A DNA stretch of 64,000 nt from Photobacterium sp. GJ3 (lineage in GTDB: Bacteria; Pseudomonadota; Gammaproteobacteria; Enterobacterales; Vibrionaceae): contig NZ_CP073578.1 in assembly GCF_018199995.1 (NCBI RefSeq), forward strand, positions 1,116,001 through 1,180,000, in the 5' to 3' direction. The first letter of the stretch is position 1, and each line of letters opens with the position of its first letter. A program made the translations under genes and the position numbers. Of the stretch, positions 39,701 through 48,739 are shown in pieces. Below the pieces are notes generated by a model, which had not been told where the DNA came from, did no database searches, and was given only the letters and a program-made list of their open reading frames with translations.

Positions 39701-42700
39701 CAAAGTCTGGATAACGCCTCTGCGGAACTGAAGGCGAAGTTGTCTGAGCTGAATCACCAGCAGGGCCGGATTACCAGCTTGATTCAGGAACTGAATACAC
39801 TCGAAGGGCAGATTGCGGCAACCAATAATGCCAACCACGATCTGGGGATCAGTATCGAGAATGCGAATCACCGGTTATCGGGTTTGCAGAACGAAGTGAA
39901 AGCTGAGCTGGTGCGTCATGGGAAATTGCAGGAAAAGATTGATGCCCTAGCCCTTGAGATTGCGAAGCAGGAAGCCCGTTTAAAAGGCCAGAATACGGCA
40001 GAAGTTGAGGCGGCAAAGAAAGCCGTTACAAATGCAGACAAGGCCCTTGCTGAAGCACGCAGTCATAAAGCACAAACGGCTGCTGCGGTACAGGCTCATG
40101 TGAAAGCCAGTGTACTCACCACACTTCATCCGGAATGGAAAGCCGATTACACAACGACCGGCGGCAAAATTCACGGGGCGGTTCAGAGTGATGCGGCGGC
40201 GAATGCGGCCTTGTCACTGATTGCCGGTCACCGGGACACGCTGGACCGCGAGAAAGCGACGTTGCAGCAGCAGTATCAGGCGGCGTTAAACCGTCAGGAT
40301 ACGGCGAAAGCCACACAGGCAAAAGACAAGCTGAATCAGGTCCTTGATGCCATTGAATTGCTGGATAAATTATCAGCTGATATTCAGGCGGATCGCACCG
40401 CTCGTTCAGGGGTAACCCACGCAGAGCTTGCATTGAATGCGGCGAAGCAGGCTCTGAATGAGGCCATTCAGAAGCAAAACAGTACCAATGCGGCGATCAA
40501 CAGCAATCCGACCGTCCCGGCAGAACAGAGTGGCAGCGCATTGTCTCAGCCGCCCGTGTCAACCGGTGATGTGGTCATCCCGACGCCGGGCAGCACTACC
40601 ACAGAAACGCTCGACAAAATTGATGCGCTGAAATCGAAACTCCAGATCTTAACGGCAAAAATCGATGCGCAGAAATCGACGCTTGAACTGACCGCAGCGA
40701 CACTGACACAACGCGAGAATGAGTATGCGGTCGCCCGTGAGGCGTATAACAAAGCGCAGGCTGAACGTCAGGCGGCGATTAACGCGGCGAAGAAAGCGGT
40801 CAGTGACGCGCAGAAAGTCCGGGATACCGCCTGGGCTGAATATCAGGCCGCGTCGAAGCACCGGGACACGAGCCTTGCAAGTCAGAGTCAGAAACAACGT
40901 GCCTATAACACGGCGAAAGCAAATTATGATAAAGCACTGGCAGCGAAAAATTCAGCGCAGTCTGCGGCAAACAGTGCCAACAGTGCGTTAAATTCGGCGA
41001 ACAAGAATCTTTCCGCGAAGCAGTCTGCATTCAATAAAGCACAATCTGATTACAACTATCACCACGGTGAATGGTCGAAAGCGAACACGCATTACCAGAA
41101 TACCGTAAAAAACCGGGATGCAGCCAAGCGTGCACGCGATGCAGCAAAGAGAGACTATGATCGGGCTGCTGCAGAATATACGGCATACAGCAGACGAAGC
41201 TGGTACACCGAAGAGAACCCAAGCGGTAAAACCAGTGCAGGTCTGAACAGTCGCCGGGCCACACGTGATGCTAAATTGCGCACTTATCAGAGTAAAAATA
41301 ACGCTTATAACTCCTGGGTAGATCAGGCTAATAAAGCCTACAGTGCCCGGAAAGCGAAGTGGGATACCCGAGCGCGTTATCTGAATACGCTCAATGCTGC
41401 GAAGAGCAACCTGAGTACCGCGACGACACAGAAAAATACAGCTCAGGCCAATGCCGACAAAGCAAATGCTGCACTGGCAGATGCGGTGAAAGCATTCGAG
41501 GCAACAAAAACGCCGCTGAATCATGCAACATCGGCCCTGAATAGCGCGAAAAGTACGTACTCAGCGGCGAACACTCGCTACAGCAAGGCGACTCAGGCTT
41601 GGAAGTCCGCCGAATCAACGTTAGCGGCGAAGAAGAAGAACCTTGAGGAAACCATTGCCACGCCTCAGGAGCAGGTTGACCTGGCTCAGGCGGCTTATGA
41701 CTCAGCCATTGCAGAAAAAGCGGCTGCGGCACAGGCACTGAAGACGGCCACAACCTTGCGTGAGCAACTGTCGGCACAGCGTACGCAGCTTGCCGGTGAA
41801 CGTGCGAAGGCACAATCCGGCTTTGATGCGATTGAGGGCAGTTATCAGAAAAGTCTCCGCGAACACACTGCTGCGGAGAAAAAACTGAATGACGCAGAGG
41901 CCGTGAAGCGAAATAGCGTTGCTGAACTCACGGCGGCTCAGAATAATCAGGCGAGCATCACGCAAGATCTGAAAAATGCACAAGACCGCTACAACAAAGC
42001 GGTGCCTGAAGTGAACGCAGCGAAGTCCAGACTGAACAGTGCCCGTCAGCATTTAAGCAATGCCGATGCCGCCTATAGGAAAGCGGTCGCCGGACGTCAT
42101 ACCAACGAAGAAGGTCATTCCTGGGGAACTTCACTGTCGGAAATTAACAGTAAGCGTGCAGCACGGGACAGCGCTGCAAATGCTGTGAAAGCCAGAGAGA
42201 ATGAATATAACGCATGGGTGTCCAAGCGGAATGCGGCATCGAACGACATCAACCGGTTGAAAGTGGCAAAAGATACAGCGGCCACTGTGATTGATTCGGC
42301 CACCAAAAATTATAATGCGGTGTTGGTTACTGTCAGCACAGCGCGCGATGCATTGAGTCAGGTGTCGCGGCAGTTTGAAAGCATTTCGGCACAGTACCAT
42401 AGCGCAGAAGCAAAACTCAGCAGTACGACCCAGTCTCACCAGCAGGTTGAAGCGCAATTTGCTCAGGCCGGTGTGCAAATTGAGGCAGCGCAGACTCGTG
42501 TGAGTGCGGCCGAAAATGCATGGGCCTCTGCGAAGCAAACGCTTGAGCTGCTGACCTCGAATGCGGCAGGTGATGCGACGACTGTTCAGTATGAAAAAGA
42601 AACCCGTCTGGCGTTGCAGGCAGCGAAAGCAGTACACGCGGATGCTGTCAGCAAACTGAATCAGTTACAAACGGAACGGGATCAAGCGCTTGAGGAACAA

Positions 42701-45700
42701 GCGATATTACTGAAAACATTGTCAGAAGGTGGCAAGGACGAAGATTCGCTGATTCATGCCACAGTTGACAGTCTGGACAGTGCAAATGCGGTGAAAGCGC
42801 AGGCGGAACGCGACATGCTGGTGAATCAGCAGAAAGTGACCGATCTGAAAGGCCAGCTTGTTGCTTTAGGTGACCGGATTGAGCAACAGCGCAACGAACT
42901 GGAAAAACAAAAACGAAACTATGATGAGAAGCTAGCTGCCCATGAGCAAAGCCGCAATAAGGCGGCGCGGATTGCCGATGAACTGAATGATCAGAACAAT
43001 CTGCGTATCACCACTGAGTTGGAGATAATTTCCTGGGAAGAAGCGAAACGGACCGGGGCAGAAACCATTCGCGCATCTGAGCTGAATCTGGCCGGTAAAA
43101 CACAGGTTCAGTCGAATGCATCCCATGCATACAACAGCGCGAACAGTATTCTGAGCAGCAATCAAGCCGTGCTGAAACAGCGGCAGGCGGATCGGGAAGC
43201 GACAAGAAAAGCGCTGGCGAATGCGGAAGCTGAGCTGAAAAAGGCAACAACCCATAAGTCGAATACAGCCACGGCGGTGAAAACGTTCCGTTCCTGGGGC
43301 GATGCGGTTTGGGTGGTTGAGGAAAACTTCCGGGATAAAGACGCGGTTTACCAGCATCGCTTAAATAATAAATACAGAAAGCTGTCTGAAGAACAGGGCG
43401 GTGGCAGTGTTGGTTATACGCAGGCACAGATTGATGCTGCGTTCAGAGACCGTAAGGCAGCCGCCGATCTGATGAACGGCTTTAAGCATCAGTTTACCTC
43501 GACTTCAGGCGCGATTTATCAAGGGCCGGACAGCAAAGCGAAGTCTGATACTGCATTGAAGCAGCAGAGTTATTATCAGGAGAAAGTGAAGTCACTGGCC
43601 GATCAGTTTTACGCCAGATATAAACATTCCCTGTCGGCGAAGAATACCAATGAGGAAGGCGTTTCTTCTAACGCCTATACACAGGCACAGATCAATGCAT
43701 TTAAAGCGGAATCTGACCGTGCTGCCCGTGGTTTGAAATATGTCGCTGACGTTCGCACCAAACTCAATGATGATATTGATGCTCGGACGCGGCTTGAAAA
43801 AGCTCAGAGCGAAGTTAACCGGCTGAAAGGCAACCTGACAACCACAGAGAGTGCGCTGGCCGCAGCGACATCCAAAGTTGATCAGGCGCAGGCGGATGTG
43901 AATGCTGCATCCAGCGTTTTGAATACCGCGAATCAGGCGCTGGCGGCGGCGAAACAGAAAGTGGCCGATGCACACGCAACGATGGATCAGGCGGAAATTC
44001 ATCTGGCAAAAGCCCGGGAAAAAATGGATGGCGTTGAGGATTCAATCGTCACCATTCGCCAACTGCTGGACGTTGCCAAATCTGATGAATCGAAAGCCCT
44101 GGCTGCGGTGGTTGCTGCCCGGAAAGAACTGAATGTTGCGCAAGGGGATCTGAACACCGCTAAAGGTGAATTGAATACCACGGTCAGTTATCTGAACAAG
44201 GTATACGCCGATCTGGATGCAGCCATGACGCTGCACCATCAAGTGAGTGCTTATCTGGATCGCGCAACAACTTATAAAGACCGGGCCGGTGCGACGCTTT
44301 CGGAGGCTCAGCAACTGGTGTATTTGTCGAAACAGGCGGTGTCCCGTGAAATCAATGCCGGTACTGTCAGCCATGATACCGACTACCGGTACGATGCACG
44401 CGGACAGCTGATTTCTGAACTGTCGGCGACCGTCAGTTATGTCGATGTGTCTGCCGACGGCAAAGTGATTCAGCATATCGGGCGGCTTGAAACCCGGTAC
44501 CAGTACGACAGTCTGGGGAATGTGATTGCCAGTACCACGGCGGCCGGAACCAGCATGGCCAATACCAAGCGTTTTGTGTTCAATGTGATGGGGAACCAAA
44601 CGCAGGCGAAAGGTCTGGCGGGCAGTTCGGTGATTTACAACGAACAGAATCTGGCGTCGGTCAATATCAACGCTGAAAACGGCCGTCGGGACAAAGTCTA
44701 CGATCAACTGGGTCAGTTGCGCTTTGATGTGGACGAACTGGGTTTCGTGACGGAATACCGCTACGACGGCTACGGCCAGAAAACCGCCCAGACTCGTTAC
44801 AGCAATGCATACAGTGCGAAACGTCCGGAAGGGACGGCCATTGCGCTGTCTGAGTTAGAAAAGTTTGTGGCGCAAGGCGGTGTCAGCCGCACGCTGGGCT
44901 GGCAATACGACCAGCGCGGACAGGAAATTTCAGCAACCCAAAGCAGCAGCGTGAACAGCGATACCATCCGGGATGACGTTGCTTATAACGCATTCGGCGA
45001 AAAAGTTTCCACGACACGCAGGGCTCAAAATGTATCGGTCACAACCGGACAACATCTGTACTCGCTGACCGGCCAGCTGCTGGCAACCCGAAACGCTGAA
45101 GGGTATGTCACGGCATATGGCTACAACGGTCAGGGCCAATTGGTTGAGCAACGTGAATTCACCAACCGCTTTACCGGCGAGTGGAGCCTGACAGCGCTTG
45201 AAGCCTGGCAGAATAAGCAGGGGACTGCACAACGGTTTGAAACCTATGGTTATGACCACCGGGGCAATCGTACGCAAGTCACCCGGCACAATGTGGTTTA
45301 CCACGCCCACAATGGCAATACGGTCACCGAGAAAAAAGGTGACCTGATTACAACGACGTACCACGACTATGCCGGCCGGATGTATATGACGGTACAGGAA
45401 ACGGATACGGTGAATGCGGCGAATCATGCGACGGCAGCCAATCGTGTTCTGCATGAGTTCGATGCCTTGGGCCGCCTGGTCACGACCTGGGGTAAGAAAC
45501 GGGATTATGTGGTCACAAGCCTGTCGCTTTCGGTTGCCGGCGGCAATCCGCCTGAGCGTGATTCTGCGCACCAGCGCACCGATTATCTCTATGATGCTCA
45601 GGGCAATCAGGTCAGCACCATGACCGAAGGCCGCTCGACATTCCAGTACTTCAATCAGCAAGGTCAGCTGACCGGTCGTAAGGATGCCGAGGGGAACTAT

Positions 45701-48700
45701 ACCCGGATTGAGACCGATGCGATGAACCGTGTCGTCGGGGAAACGGTGAAGGTCTCTTCAAGCGGCGCGCTCAGCTATAGCTTCGACAGAGTGACCCGTT
45801 TCAGTTATGACAAAACCGGACGCCAGACGGCAACAACGGTGAATGCCTCTTCCGGCAATATTGCGGAATCTTCTGTCTATAACGCCTTTGGTGAAGTGAC
45901 TGAAAAACGCCTGAATAACGTGGTGCAGGAAAAGTACCAGTATGATGGCTTTGGTCAGGTCACGACGGCTGAACGGAAAGGCATCACCAGCAATTATCAG
46001 TATAACTGGCTGGGGAAAGTCATTCGTGAAACGACTGGCGGCAGCCGGGTGGTGGTCCGCGATTACGACAAGATGGGGAACCTGACCCGCGAGCAAGGCG
46101 TGAGCTTTGACGGCAAGTCGCCGGTCACGACGCAGGTGCTGGATCGCTTCGGCAATGTGCTGTCCCGTAACGTGAACGGCAGTGTTTATCAGTTCAAATA
46201 CAATCAGAACAATCAGGTGATTGAACAGACCGGTCCTGAGGTGGCGACAGTCGATGCCAAGGGAGCGCTTGCGAAGCGTAAACCGATCACCAAGATGTAC
46301 TACGACCTGAACGGGAATCGGATCGCGGTTCAGGATTCAAACGGACACTGGCAGAAGAGTACCTATGACCTCGCCGGTCAAAAACTGTCGGATATCAATG
46401 GCGCCGGCGGGGCCACGTACTATTACCATGATGCCCGTGGCGATATGGTCGGCCGCATGAACACGCTGGGTCAGGGTGAACTGTTTACCTATAACAACAA
46501 TGGTCAGTTGCTGTCCCGCTCCAGACTCGGGCTGGATAACAAATACGCCGAAGTGTATGCCAAATATTCTTATGACCAGCTCGGGCAGCGGTACAGCGAA
46601 GAGTGGGTTGGGGAAACCGGTTACACCCAGTGGACGCGCTTTGATCAGGCAGGCCGTGTGCTGGAAACCAAAGGCGGCGGCCAGCATCAGAAATTCACTT
46701 ACGATGTATTCGGGAACAAGACCAGTGAAGCCTGGCTGGACGGTGGCAATGAAAAAGCCAGAAAGCGTGCGACGTTCTCGAACACCGGGCGTTTGCTCAC
46801 CGAAACCCTGCTTGACGGCAGTGTGATCAGTTACAGCTACGATGCTTTCGGTCAGGTAACACGTAAGAGCGGCGGCGGCATGGATATCCGCTTTGAGTAT
46901 TACACCAACGGATTACTGAAAAAGCAGGTTTCCGGCACGAAGCGTGAAACCTATGTCTATGACGTCAATGGCAAAGAAACACAGCGAACCCTGACGGACG
47001 GCGATCAGCAACTGGTGACGGTCAGCCAGTGGGACAGCCATGGCAGACTGGCCTCAATCGGCACCACCGCAGCGAAAGGCTTTGGGAAGACCCTTGAAAA
47101 ATCCAGTGTCACCTATCAGTATGATGCTGTGGGCAACCGCCGGAAAGTGGCCAGTAAACGAGGCACCACGTCGGAAACACGCTGGTATCAATACGATGGC
47201 GATAACCGCATGGTGGCATCGCATCAGAATGCAGCCGAAACCCAGAGTATTGCCAATAAAGCTGGCAGCCGCCAGATTCAATACAATGCTGCCGGTCAGA
47301 AAGAAAGAGAGGTGGTCTGGACGTCCGTCACGCGGGACGGCAAAAAGGCCGTTGTGAAACAGGAAACTCTGTTTGGTTATGACGTGAATGGTCATATTCA
47401 GAGCATTCAGTCTTATGAATATAACGGTTCGACACGGTACCGCACCCGGTTCCTGACACAGACCAATTCGCGGACCGGACATGCGCTGGCGCAAAATGAA
47501 CTGACAACCACTTATAAACATACCAATGGTCTGATTCGCGCCGGATCCGGGAAAACGGATACGACAAAAACCACCTATGTATACAGCGATGGGCGGCTGA
47601 AGCAGCAGGATGTGGTGACGAATAATAAAGCGACGCAAAGCTTGACGTTCACCTATCATTTCTCGGGTCAGCTTGCGAAACAGCAGACCAATGTGATTCA
47701 GGAGAAATTTACTGAAACGTATGTTTATGACTATCGCGGAAAAGAAAGCTTCCAGAAAGTGAAGATTACGGCGACGCGTGATCAAAAAGGCTACAAAACC
47801 GGGGTCACGGATTTCCGTTATAACTCAGCGGGTCATCTGACTCAGATCACCAGTACCAAGGATGCCAGTGAGCGTAAACTGCTAACCGGTTTCAATGGTC
47901 AGATCGCACTGCAACTGGAAGGCGGTAAGCTGAGTGCCGAACTGGCTGTCGGCGGGAACTCGCTGGCAAGACTGACTGACAGCAAACTGGATGCCGATTT
48001 GCTGAGTGACAGTGCAGCCGGTACGGGCGCTCAGCCCGGGGCTTACATTGTGAAAGGCAATGATACCCTGCAACGGATTTCGCAGGCTGTTTATGGTGAC
48101 AGCCGTTACTGGTACCTGATTGCGGATGCCAACGGCCTGTCACCGAGCGACAAGCTGGTGGAAGGGAAATCGCTGGTCATTCCAAATCAGCATACGCAGA
48201 CGTTTAACGGGGCAGAAAGCTTTAAGCCTTACAACGAAAGCGAAGTGCTGGGGAATGTGAACCCGGATCCGATTGCACCACCGCCACCGAAGAAAAGCTG
48301 TAACCCGATTGCGATGATCGTGATGGTCGTTGTGGCTGTTGTGGTGACTATTTATACCGCAGGTGCAGCAGCGCCAATGATTGCCGGAATGACCGGTGGC
48401 GTCTCGGCAACCGCAGCGACAACGTTTGGTGTGGGCATGGCAACCTTAGCGGGTGGCGGCAGCCTGGGGGTTGCGCTCGGTGCCGCTGCAATTGGGGGAG
48501 CCATTGGTTCAGCCGCTTCTCAGCTTGTTGGTAAGGGAATGGGGGTTGTTGATGACTTCTCCTGGAGCCAGGTTGCCTTGGGCGGATTGGCCGCTGCGGC
48601 GACAGCAGGTGTCGGGCACTATCTTTCTGGGGGGCAAACGCAGCCAATGGCGCGGCGAATGCCGGGGCTGCCGGTTCGACAACAAATGCTTCTCAAGCTG

Positions 48701-48739
48701 CGTCGGTGCCGCTTTCAACGAGAATCTCACATGGCTTAG
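33707..48739 (+). CDS. Giant YD-repeat (Rhs-like) protein with coiled-coil insertion and LysM domain; reading frame broken near 48634
   Basis: A 5,010-codon frame behind AAAGGG. No signal peptide. Residues 30-960 are YD repeats (DANGN, DSKGRL, YTYD patterns). About 962-1110 is a beta-rich insertion (LSGSGMSNGYRFANNN to VNALLIRGTGSLG) resembling a carbohydrate-binding jelly roll. YD repeats resume to about 1965. Residues about 1969-3545 are an Ala/Lys/Glu/Gln-rich coiled coil. YD repeats then run to about 4740. A LysM domain covers about 4775-4827 (GNDTLQRISQAVYGDSRYWYLIADANG), then PPPPKKS and hydrophobic Gly/Ala segments. The usual Rhs core ending DPxGR is missing. The last 34 codons are out of phase; the true sequence continues in the next frame. 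Probably a polymorphic toxin or large surface protein. Confidence 0.85.
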   Translation: MAVVIGGAGLGHYDVLGQAGIKLSSTKGLSINASTGNLVVQSNDQTLVSRGLDLSLARTYNSQGAKNDFDADNWRFSFERQIRAVGSDLHRITGDGHVAIFKKQEDGSYLSAAGGGAHDTIVKVGSNWVYTEGTSGIRETYQSADGKLIHSEDKHGNRVSYRYSGNRLSAVSNASGEELRFVYNSKGQLTRLDSYTQVDGKLTHSHSKVHYSYDSKGRLSQVKVDLSPEDKSISDGKVFTTTYTYQDANSYLLKSIQKSDGSKVSFSYQTVGGKNRLSKIDDNGIVTLLNYQTNRANGHQLQITDNNGEIWFYQHDDKGRLVSVLSPAVDYNGNVANLPRENGQVQGQVTYQYDDQDNLILVRDSAGKTIQNKYDAQGNLTEATRNGVLYLKNEYKNNLLVASHQYAGGKVASSAYFVYDQQNLRFEISSAGAVTEYQYNGFGQRISMRRYLGAALQATKLPALSALTSWASQQNQQSTELTEYTYQRGELHTQTTYHRLDTAGRGDTIHDLKITSSGYDFAGFRKTNRGVTIDGKHAGGNGRGLTITVVDASNKLISTKTFDTYGKDDASAQLVAYLKTLKATTTGHKIIVTSSDEWTHRLNQDAKKALSGLGIDPQTLKNAETRSAFMAIAEAKDGKWVTTHQDYRPRYPESTVNYTLTNAEHVRTTYDAFGNLIGTQTLTGDIKSGRLDVKSTTTQVFDGLNRITSTTDAAGNTVVTQYLDANRQVLVTTENGVTTRRTFSQRGELISETVSAAGESSRERQYIYNKSGQLVATQEANGSLSAVFYDDAGRQWITVSASGQITEYQRDSEGRIIREIQYNSSVNTQNWLSGGQLSVRGQDVLGLIDATQAHRVIRSEFDALGRLSRTIDAEQQVTEYIYDDLDRQIQVRHYTEGYASAARVLSSQYDNAGRLTEQKDADGFVKRFSYDASGKLTETRLYKPRGEMVYQNGHEVDLSKWEVYDKSPAGATMTPRYDAAYGGEVIDLSGSGMSNGYRFANNNANESWKNRDMRMLSWDMNFSQDMTVYISLQTEKGHRYIQYHMGTGGSSIKNGYAHHYIGKMNNGQWNTVTRDLEADLAAVEPDNQILHVNALLIRGTGSLGKVALSEKVAAGKSGADHYDSSHVFYDSRGRQQYALDEQGFLTETRYLDGGKEKVTYRYTNAVANRQGGIESILQQAGRAQQISRDKFDAAGRLMSSVNQHGIETRYQYDDVTGLLRQQISAANTKESRSVYMDYNKFGELTGRVAVAGSQDWKTANVTSLITARGSQSVYNTMGWKVSDYHPSTGKTSYEYDKSGRLIQQTDALGNTKSTVYTAFGQVKQQLVAGVVKSEYAYDKAGRVLRIVDGEKAVTSYVYNKQGHLGYLVKQHVSDAYQSFLSGTGNYIARDITHYRYDARGNVIEQRVAKDYRAGSRISGGDTLSDVRKPSVRYQAQWSRKYDHMGRVVSERDGAGREKIVDYLHGGRVKTVKLSGALQERIELDALGRTLSLANGKGETTRYEYDDTQNQVTVVSPGGIRTVTEKNAHGETTSITDALGHRRLFHYDHQGQLIRSEFIAAGSTTPEILSRKEYDANTGLLKFETNAEGTRTEFRYNAIGQQWKVIRDADGEKLSTEYGYDKQGLRVWENTEDQRTYIRYDSNGRKVRVEQGGVATLYIYDANGQVLKTVEGAVSASDRVLEERVTEFSYDANGNLTGKRIKSGADWSGSASSQTTLYRYDGSGKVLEKATAIGATTRYVYDALGRVKYEINALNYVTQFDYDAANRVVKTTRFSKAVAPQAVWTEASLKAAITADPAKDRRTETRYDNEGRVAFEIDEKGYATGYVYNANGQVSTTTQYQKTVHEANWNVSSSNNRVSQSVYDAHGRLQYAIDAQGRISERGYDKEGRITHTIRYNTDFRLANRSATSINALKAHLSQEVEAGRVSAELSVYDPLGRLRFAMDGDGFLVEYQYNRQSQKTRKKEYVDNTAVRTALNHIREGSATASEYAVFLQLTESLQSLDNASAELKAKLSELNHQQGRITSLIQELNTLEGQIAATNNANHDLGISIENANHRLSGLQNEVKAELVRHGKLQEKIDALALEIAKQEARLKGQNTAEVEAAKKAVTNADKALAEARSHKAQTAAAVQAHVKASVLTTLHPEWKADYTTTGGKIHGAVQSDAAANAALSLIAGHRDTLDREKATLQQQYQAALNRQDTAKATQAKDKLNQVLDAIELLDKLSADIQADRTARSGVTHAELALNAAKQALNEAIQKQNSTNAAINSNPTVPAEQSGSALSQPPVSTGDVVIPTPGSTTTETLDKIDALKSKLQILTAKIDAQKSTLELTAATLTQRENEYAVAREAYNKAQAERQAAINAAKKAVSDAQKVRDTAWAEYQAASKHRDTSLASQSQKQRAYNTAKANYDKALAAKNSAQSAANSANSALNSANKNLSAKQSAFNKAQSDYNYHHGEWSKANTHYQNTVKNRDAAKRARDAAKRDYDRAAAEYTAYSRRSWYTEENPSGKTSAGLNSRRATRDAKLRTYQSKNNAYNSWVDQANKAYSARKAKWDTRARYLNTLNAAKSNLSTATTQKNTAQANADKANAALADAVKAFEATKTPLNHATSALNSAKSTYSAANTRYSKATQAWKSAESTLAAKKKNLEETIATPQEQVDLAQAAYDSAIAEKAAAAQALKTATTLREQLSAQRTQLAGERAKAQSGFDAIEGSYQKSLREHTAAEKKLNDAEAVKRNSVAELTAAQNNQASITQDLKNAQDRYNKAVPEVNAAKSRLNSARQHLSNADAAYRKAVAGRHTNEEGHSWGTSLSEINSKRAARDSAANAVKARENEYNAWVSKRNAASNDINRLKVAKDTAATVIDSATKNYNAVLVTVSTARDALSQVSRQFESISAQYHSAEAKLSSTTQSHQQVEAQFAQAGVQIEAAQTRVSAAENAWASAKQTLELLTSNAAGDATTVQYEKETRLALQAAKAVHADAVSKLNQLQTERDQALEEQAILLKTLSEGGKDEDSLIHATVDSLDSANAVKAQAERDMLVNQQKVTDLKGQLVALGDRIEQQRNELEKQKRNYDEKLAAHEQSRNKAARIADELNDQNNLRITTELEIISWEEAKRTGAETIRASELNLAGKTQVQSNASHAYNSANSILSSNQAVLKQRQADREATRKALANAEAELKKATTHKSNTATAVKTFRSWGDAVWVVEENFRDKDAVYQHRLNNKYRKLSEEQGGGSVGYTQAQIDAAFRDRKAAADLMNGFKHQFTSTSGAIYQGPDSKAKSDTALKQQSYYQEKVKSLADQFYARYKHSLSAKNTNEEGVSSNAYTQAQINAFKAESDRAARGLKYVADVRTKLNDDIDARTRLEKAQSEVNRLKGNLTTTESALAAATSKVDQAQADVNAASSVLNTANQALAAAKQKVADAHATMDQAEIHLAKAREKMDGVEDSIVTIRQLLDVAKSDESKALAAVVAARKELNVAQGDLNTAKGELNTTVSYLNKVYADLDAAMTLHHQVSAYLDRATTYKDRAGATLSEAQQLVYLSKQAVSREINAGTVSHDTDYRYDARGQLISELSATVSYVDVSADGKVIQHIGRLETRYQYDSLGNVIASTTAAGTSMANTKRFVFNVMGNQTQAKGLAGSSVIYNEQNLASVNINAENGRRDKVYDQLGQLRFDVDELGFVTEYRYDGYGQKTAQTRYSNAYSAKRPEGTAIALSELEKFVAQGGVSRTLGWQYDQRGQEISATQSSSVNSDTIRDDVAYNAFGEKVSTTRRAQNVSVTTGQHLYSLTGQLLATRNAEGYVTAYGYNGQGQLVEQREFTNRFTGEWSLTALEAWQNKQGTAQRFETYGYDHRGNRTQVTRHNVVYHAHNGNTVTEKKGDLITTTYHDYAGRMYMTVQETDTVNAANHATAANRVLHEFDALGRLVTTWGKKRDYVVTSLSLSVAGGNPPERDSAHQRTDYLYDAQGNQVSTMTEGRSTFQYFNQQGQLTGRKDAEGNYTRIETDAMNRVVGETVKVSSSGALSYSFDRVTRFSYDKTGRQTATTVNASSGNIAESSVYNAFGEVTEKRLNNVVQEKYQYDGFGQVTTAERKGITSNYQYNWLGKVIRETTGGSRVVVRDYDKMGNLTREQGVSFDGKSPVTTQVLDRFGNVLSRNVNGSVYQFKYNQNNQVIEQTGPEVATVDAKGALAKRKPITKMYYDLNGNRIAVQDSNGHWQKSTYDLAGQKLSDINGAGGATYYYHDARGDMVGRMNTLGQGELFTYNNNGQLLSRSRLGLDNKYAEVYAKYSYDQLGQRYSEEWVGETGYTQWTRFDQAGRVLETKGGGQHQKFTYDVFGNKTSEAWLDGGNEKARKRATFSNTGRLLTETLLDGSVISYSYDAFGQVTRKSGGGMDIRFEYYTNGLLKKQVSGTKRETYVYDVNGKETQRTLTDGDQQLVTVSQWDSHGRLASIGTTAAKGFGKTLEKSSVTYQYDAVGNRRKVASKRGTTSETRWYQYDGDNRMVASHQNAAETQSIANKAGSRQIQYNAAGQKEREVVWTSVTRDGKKAVVKQETLFGYDVNGHIQSIQSYEYNGSTRYRTRFLTQTNSRTGHALAQNELTTTYKHTNGLIRAGSGKTDTTKTTYVYSDGRLKQQDVVTNNKATQSLTFTYHFSGQLAKQQTNVIQEKFTETYVYDYRGKESFQKVKITATRDQKGYKTGVTDFRYNSAGHLTQITSTKDASERKLLTGFNGQIALQLEGGKLSAELAVGGNSLARLTDSKLDADLLSDSAAGTGAQPGAYIVKGNDTLQRISQAVYGDSRYWYLIADANGLSPSDKLVEGKSLVIPNQHTQTFNGAESFKPYNESEVLGNVNPDPIAPPPPKKSCNPIAMIVMVVVAVVVTIYTAGAAAPMIAGMTGGVSATAATTFGVGMATLAGGGSLGVALGAAAIGGAIGSAASQLVGKGMGVVDDFSWSQVALGGLAAAATAGVGHYLSGGQTQPMARRMPGLPVRQQMLLKLRRCRFQRESHMA
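39610..44340 (+). repeat. Region coding ~1,580-residue alanine-rich coiled coil with recurring loop motifs
   Basis: Within the giant gene, this stretch codes almost only for helix-forming residues in long heptad-like runs. Four helical hairpins share a similar loop: TEENPSGKTSAGLNSRRATRD (near residue 2500; first 20 diagnostic), TNEEGHSWGTSLSEINSKRA (near 2799), SEEQGGGSVGYTQAQIDAA (near 3227) and TNEEGVSSNAYTQAQINAF (near 3314). Each follows a Tyr/Arg-rich helix and precedes an Arg/Ala/Asp helix, so the region grew by internal duplication. Confidence 0.7.

Noticed and set aside
46000..48050. Canonical Rhs core ending (DPxGR autocleavage motif)
   Set aside because: I looked for it at the end of the YD repeats and did not find it; the protein passes into LysM and hydrophobic segments, so it was not annotated as a classical Rhs effector.
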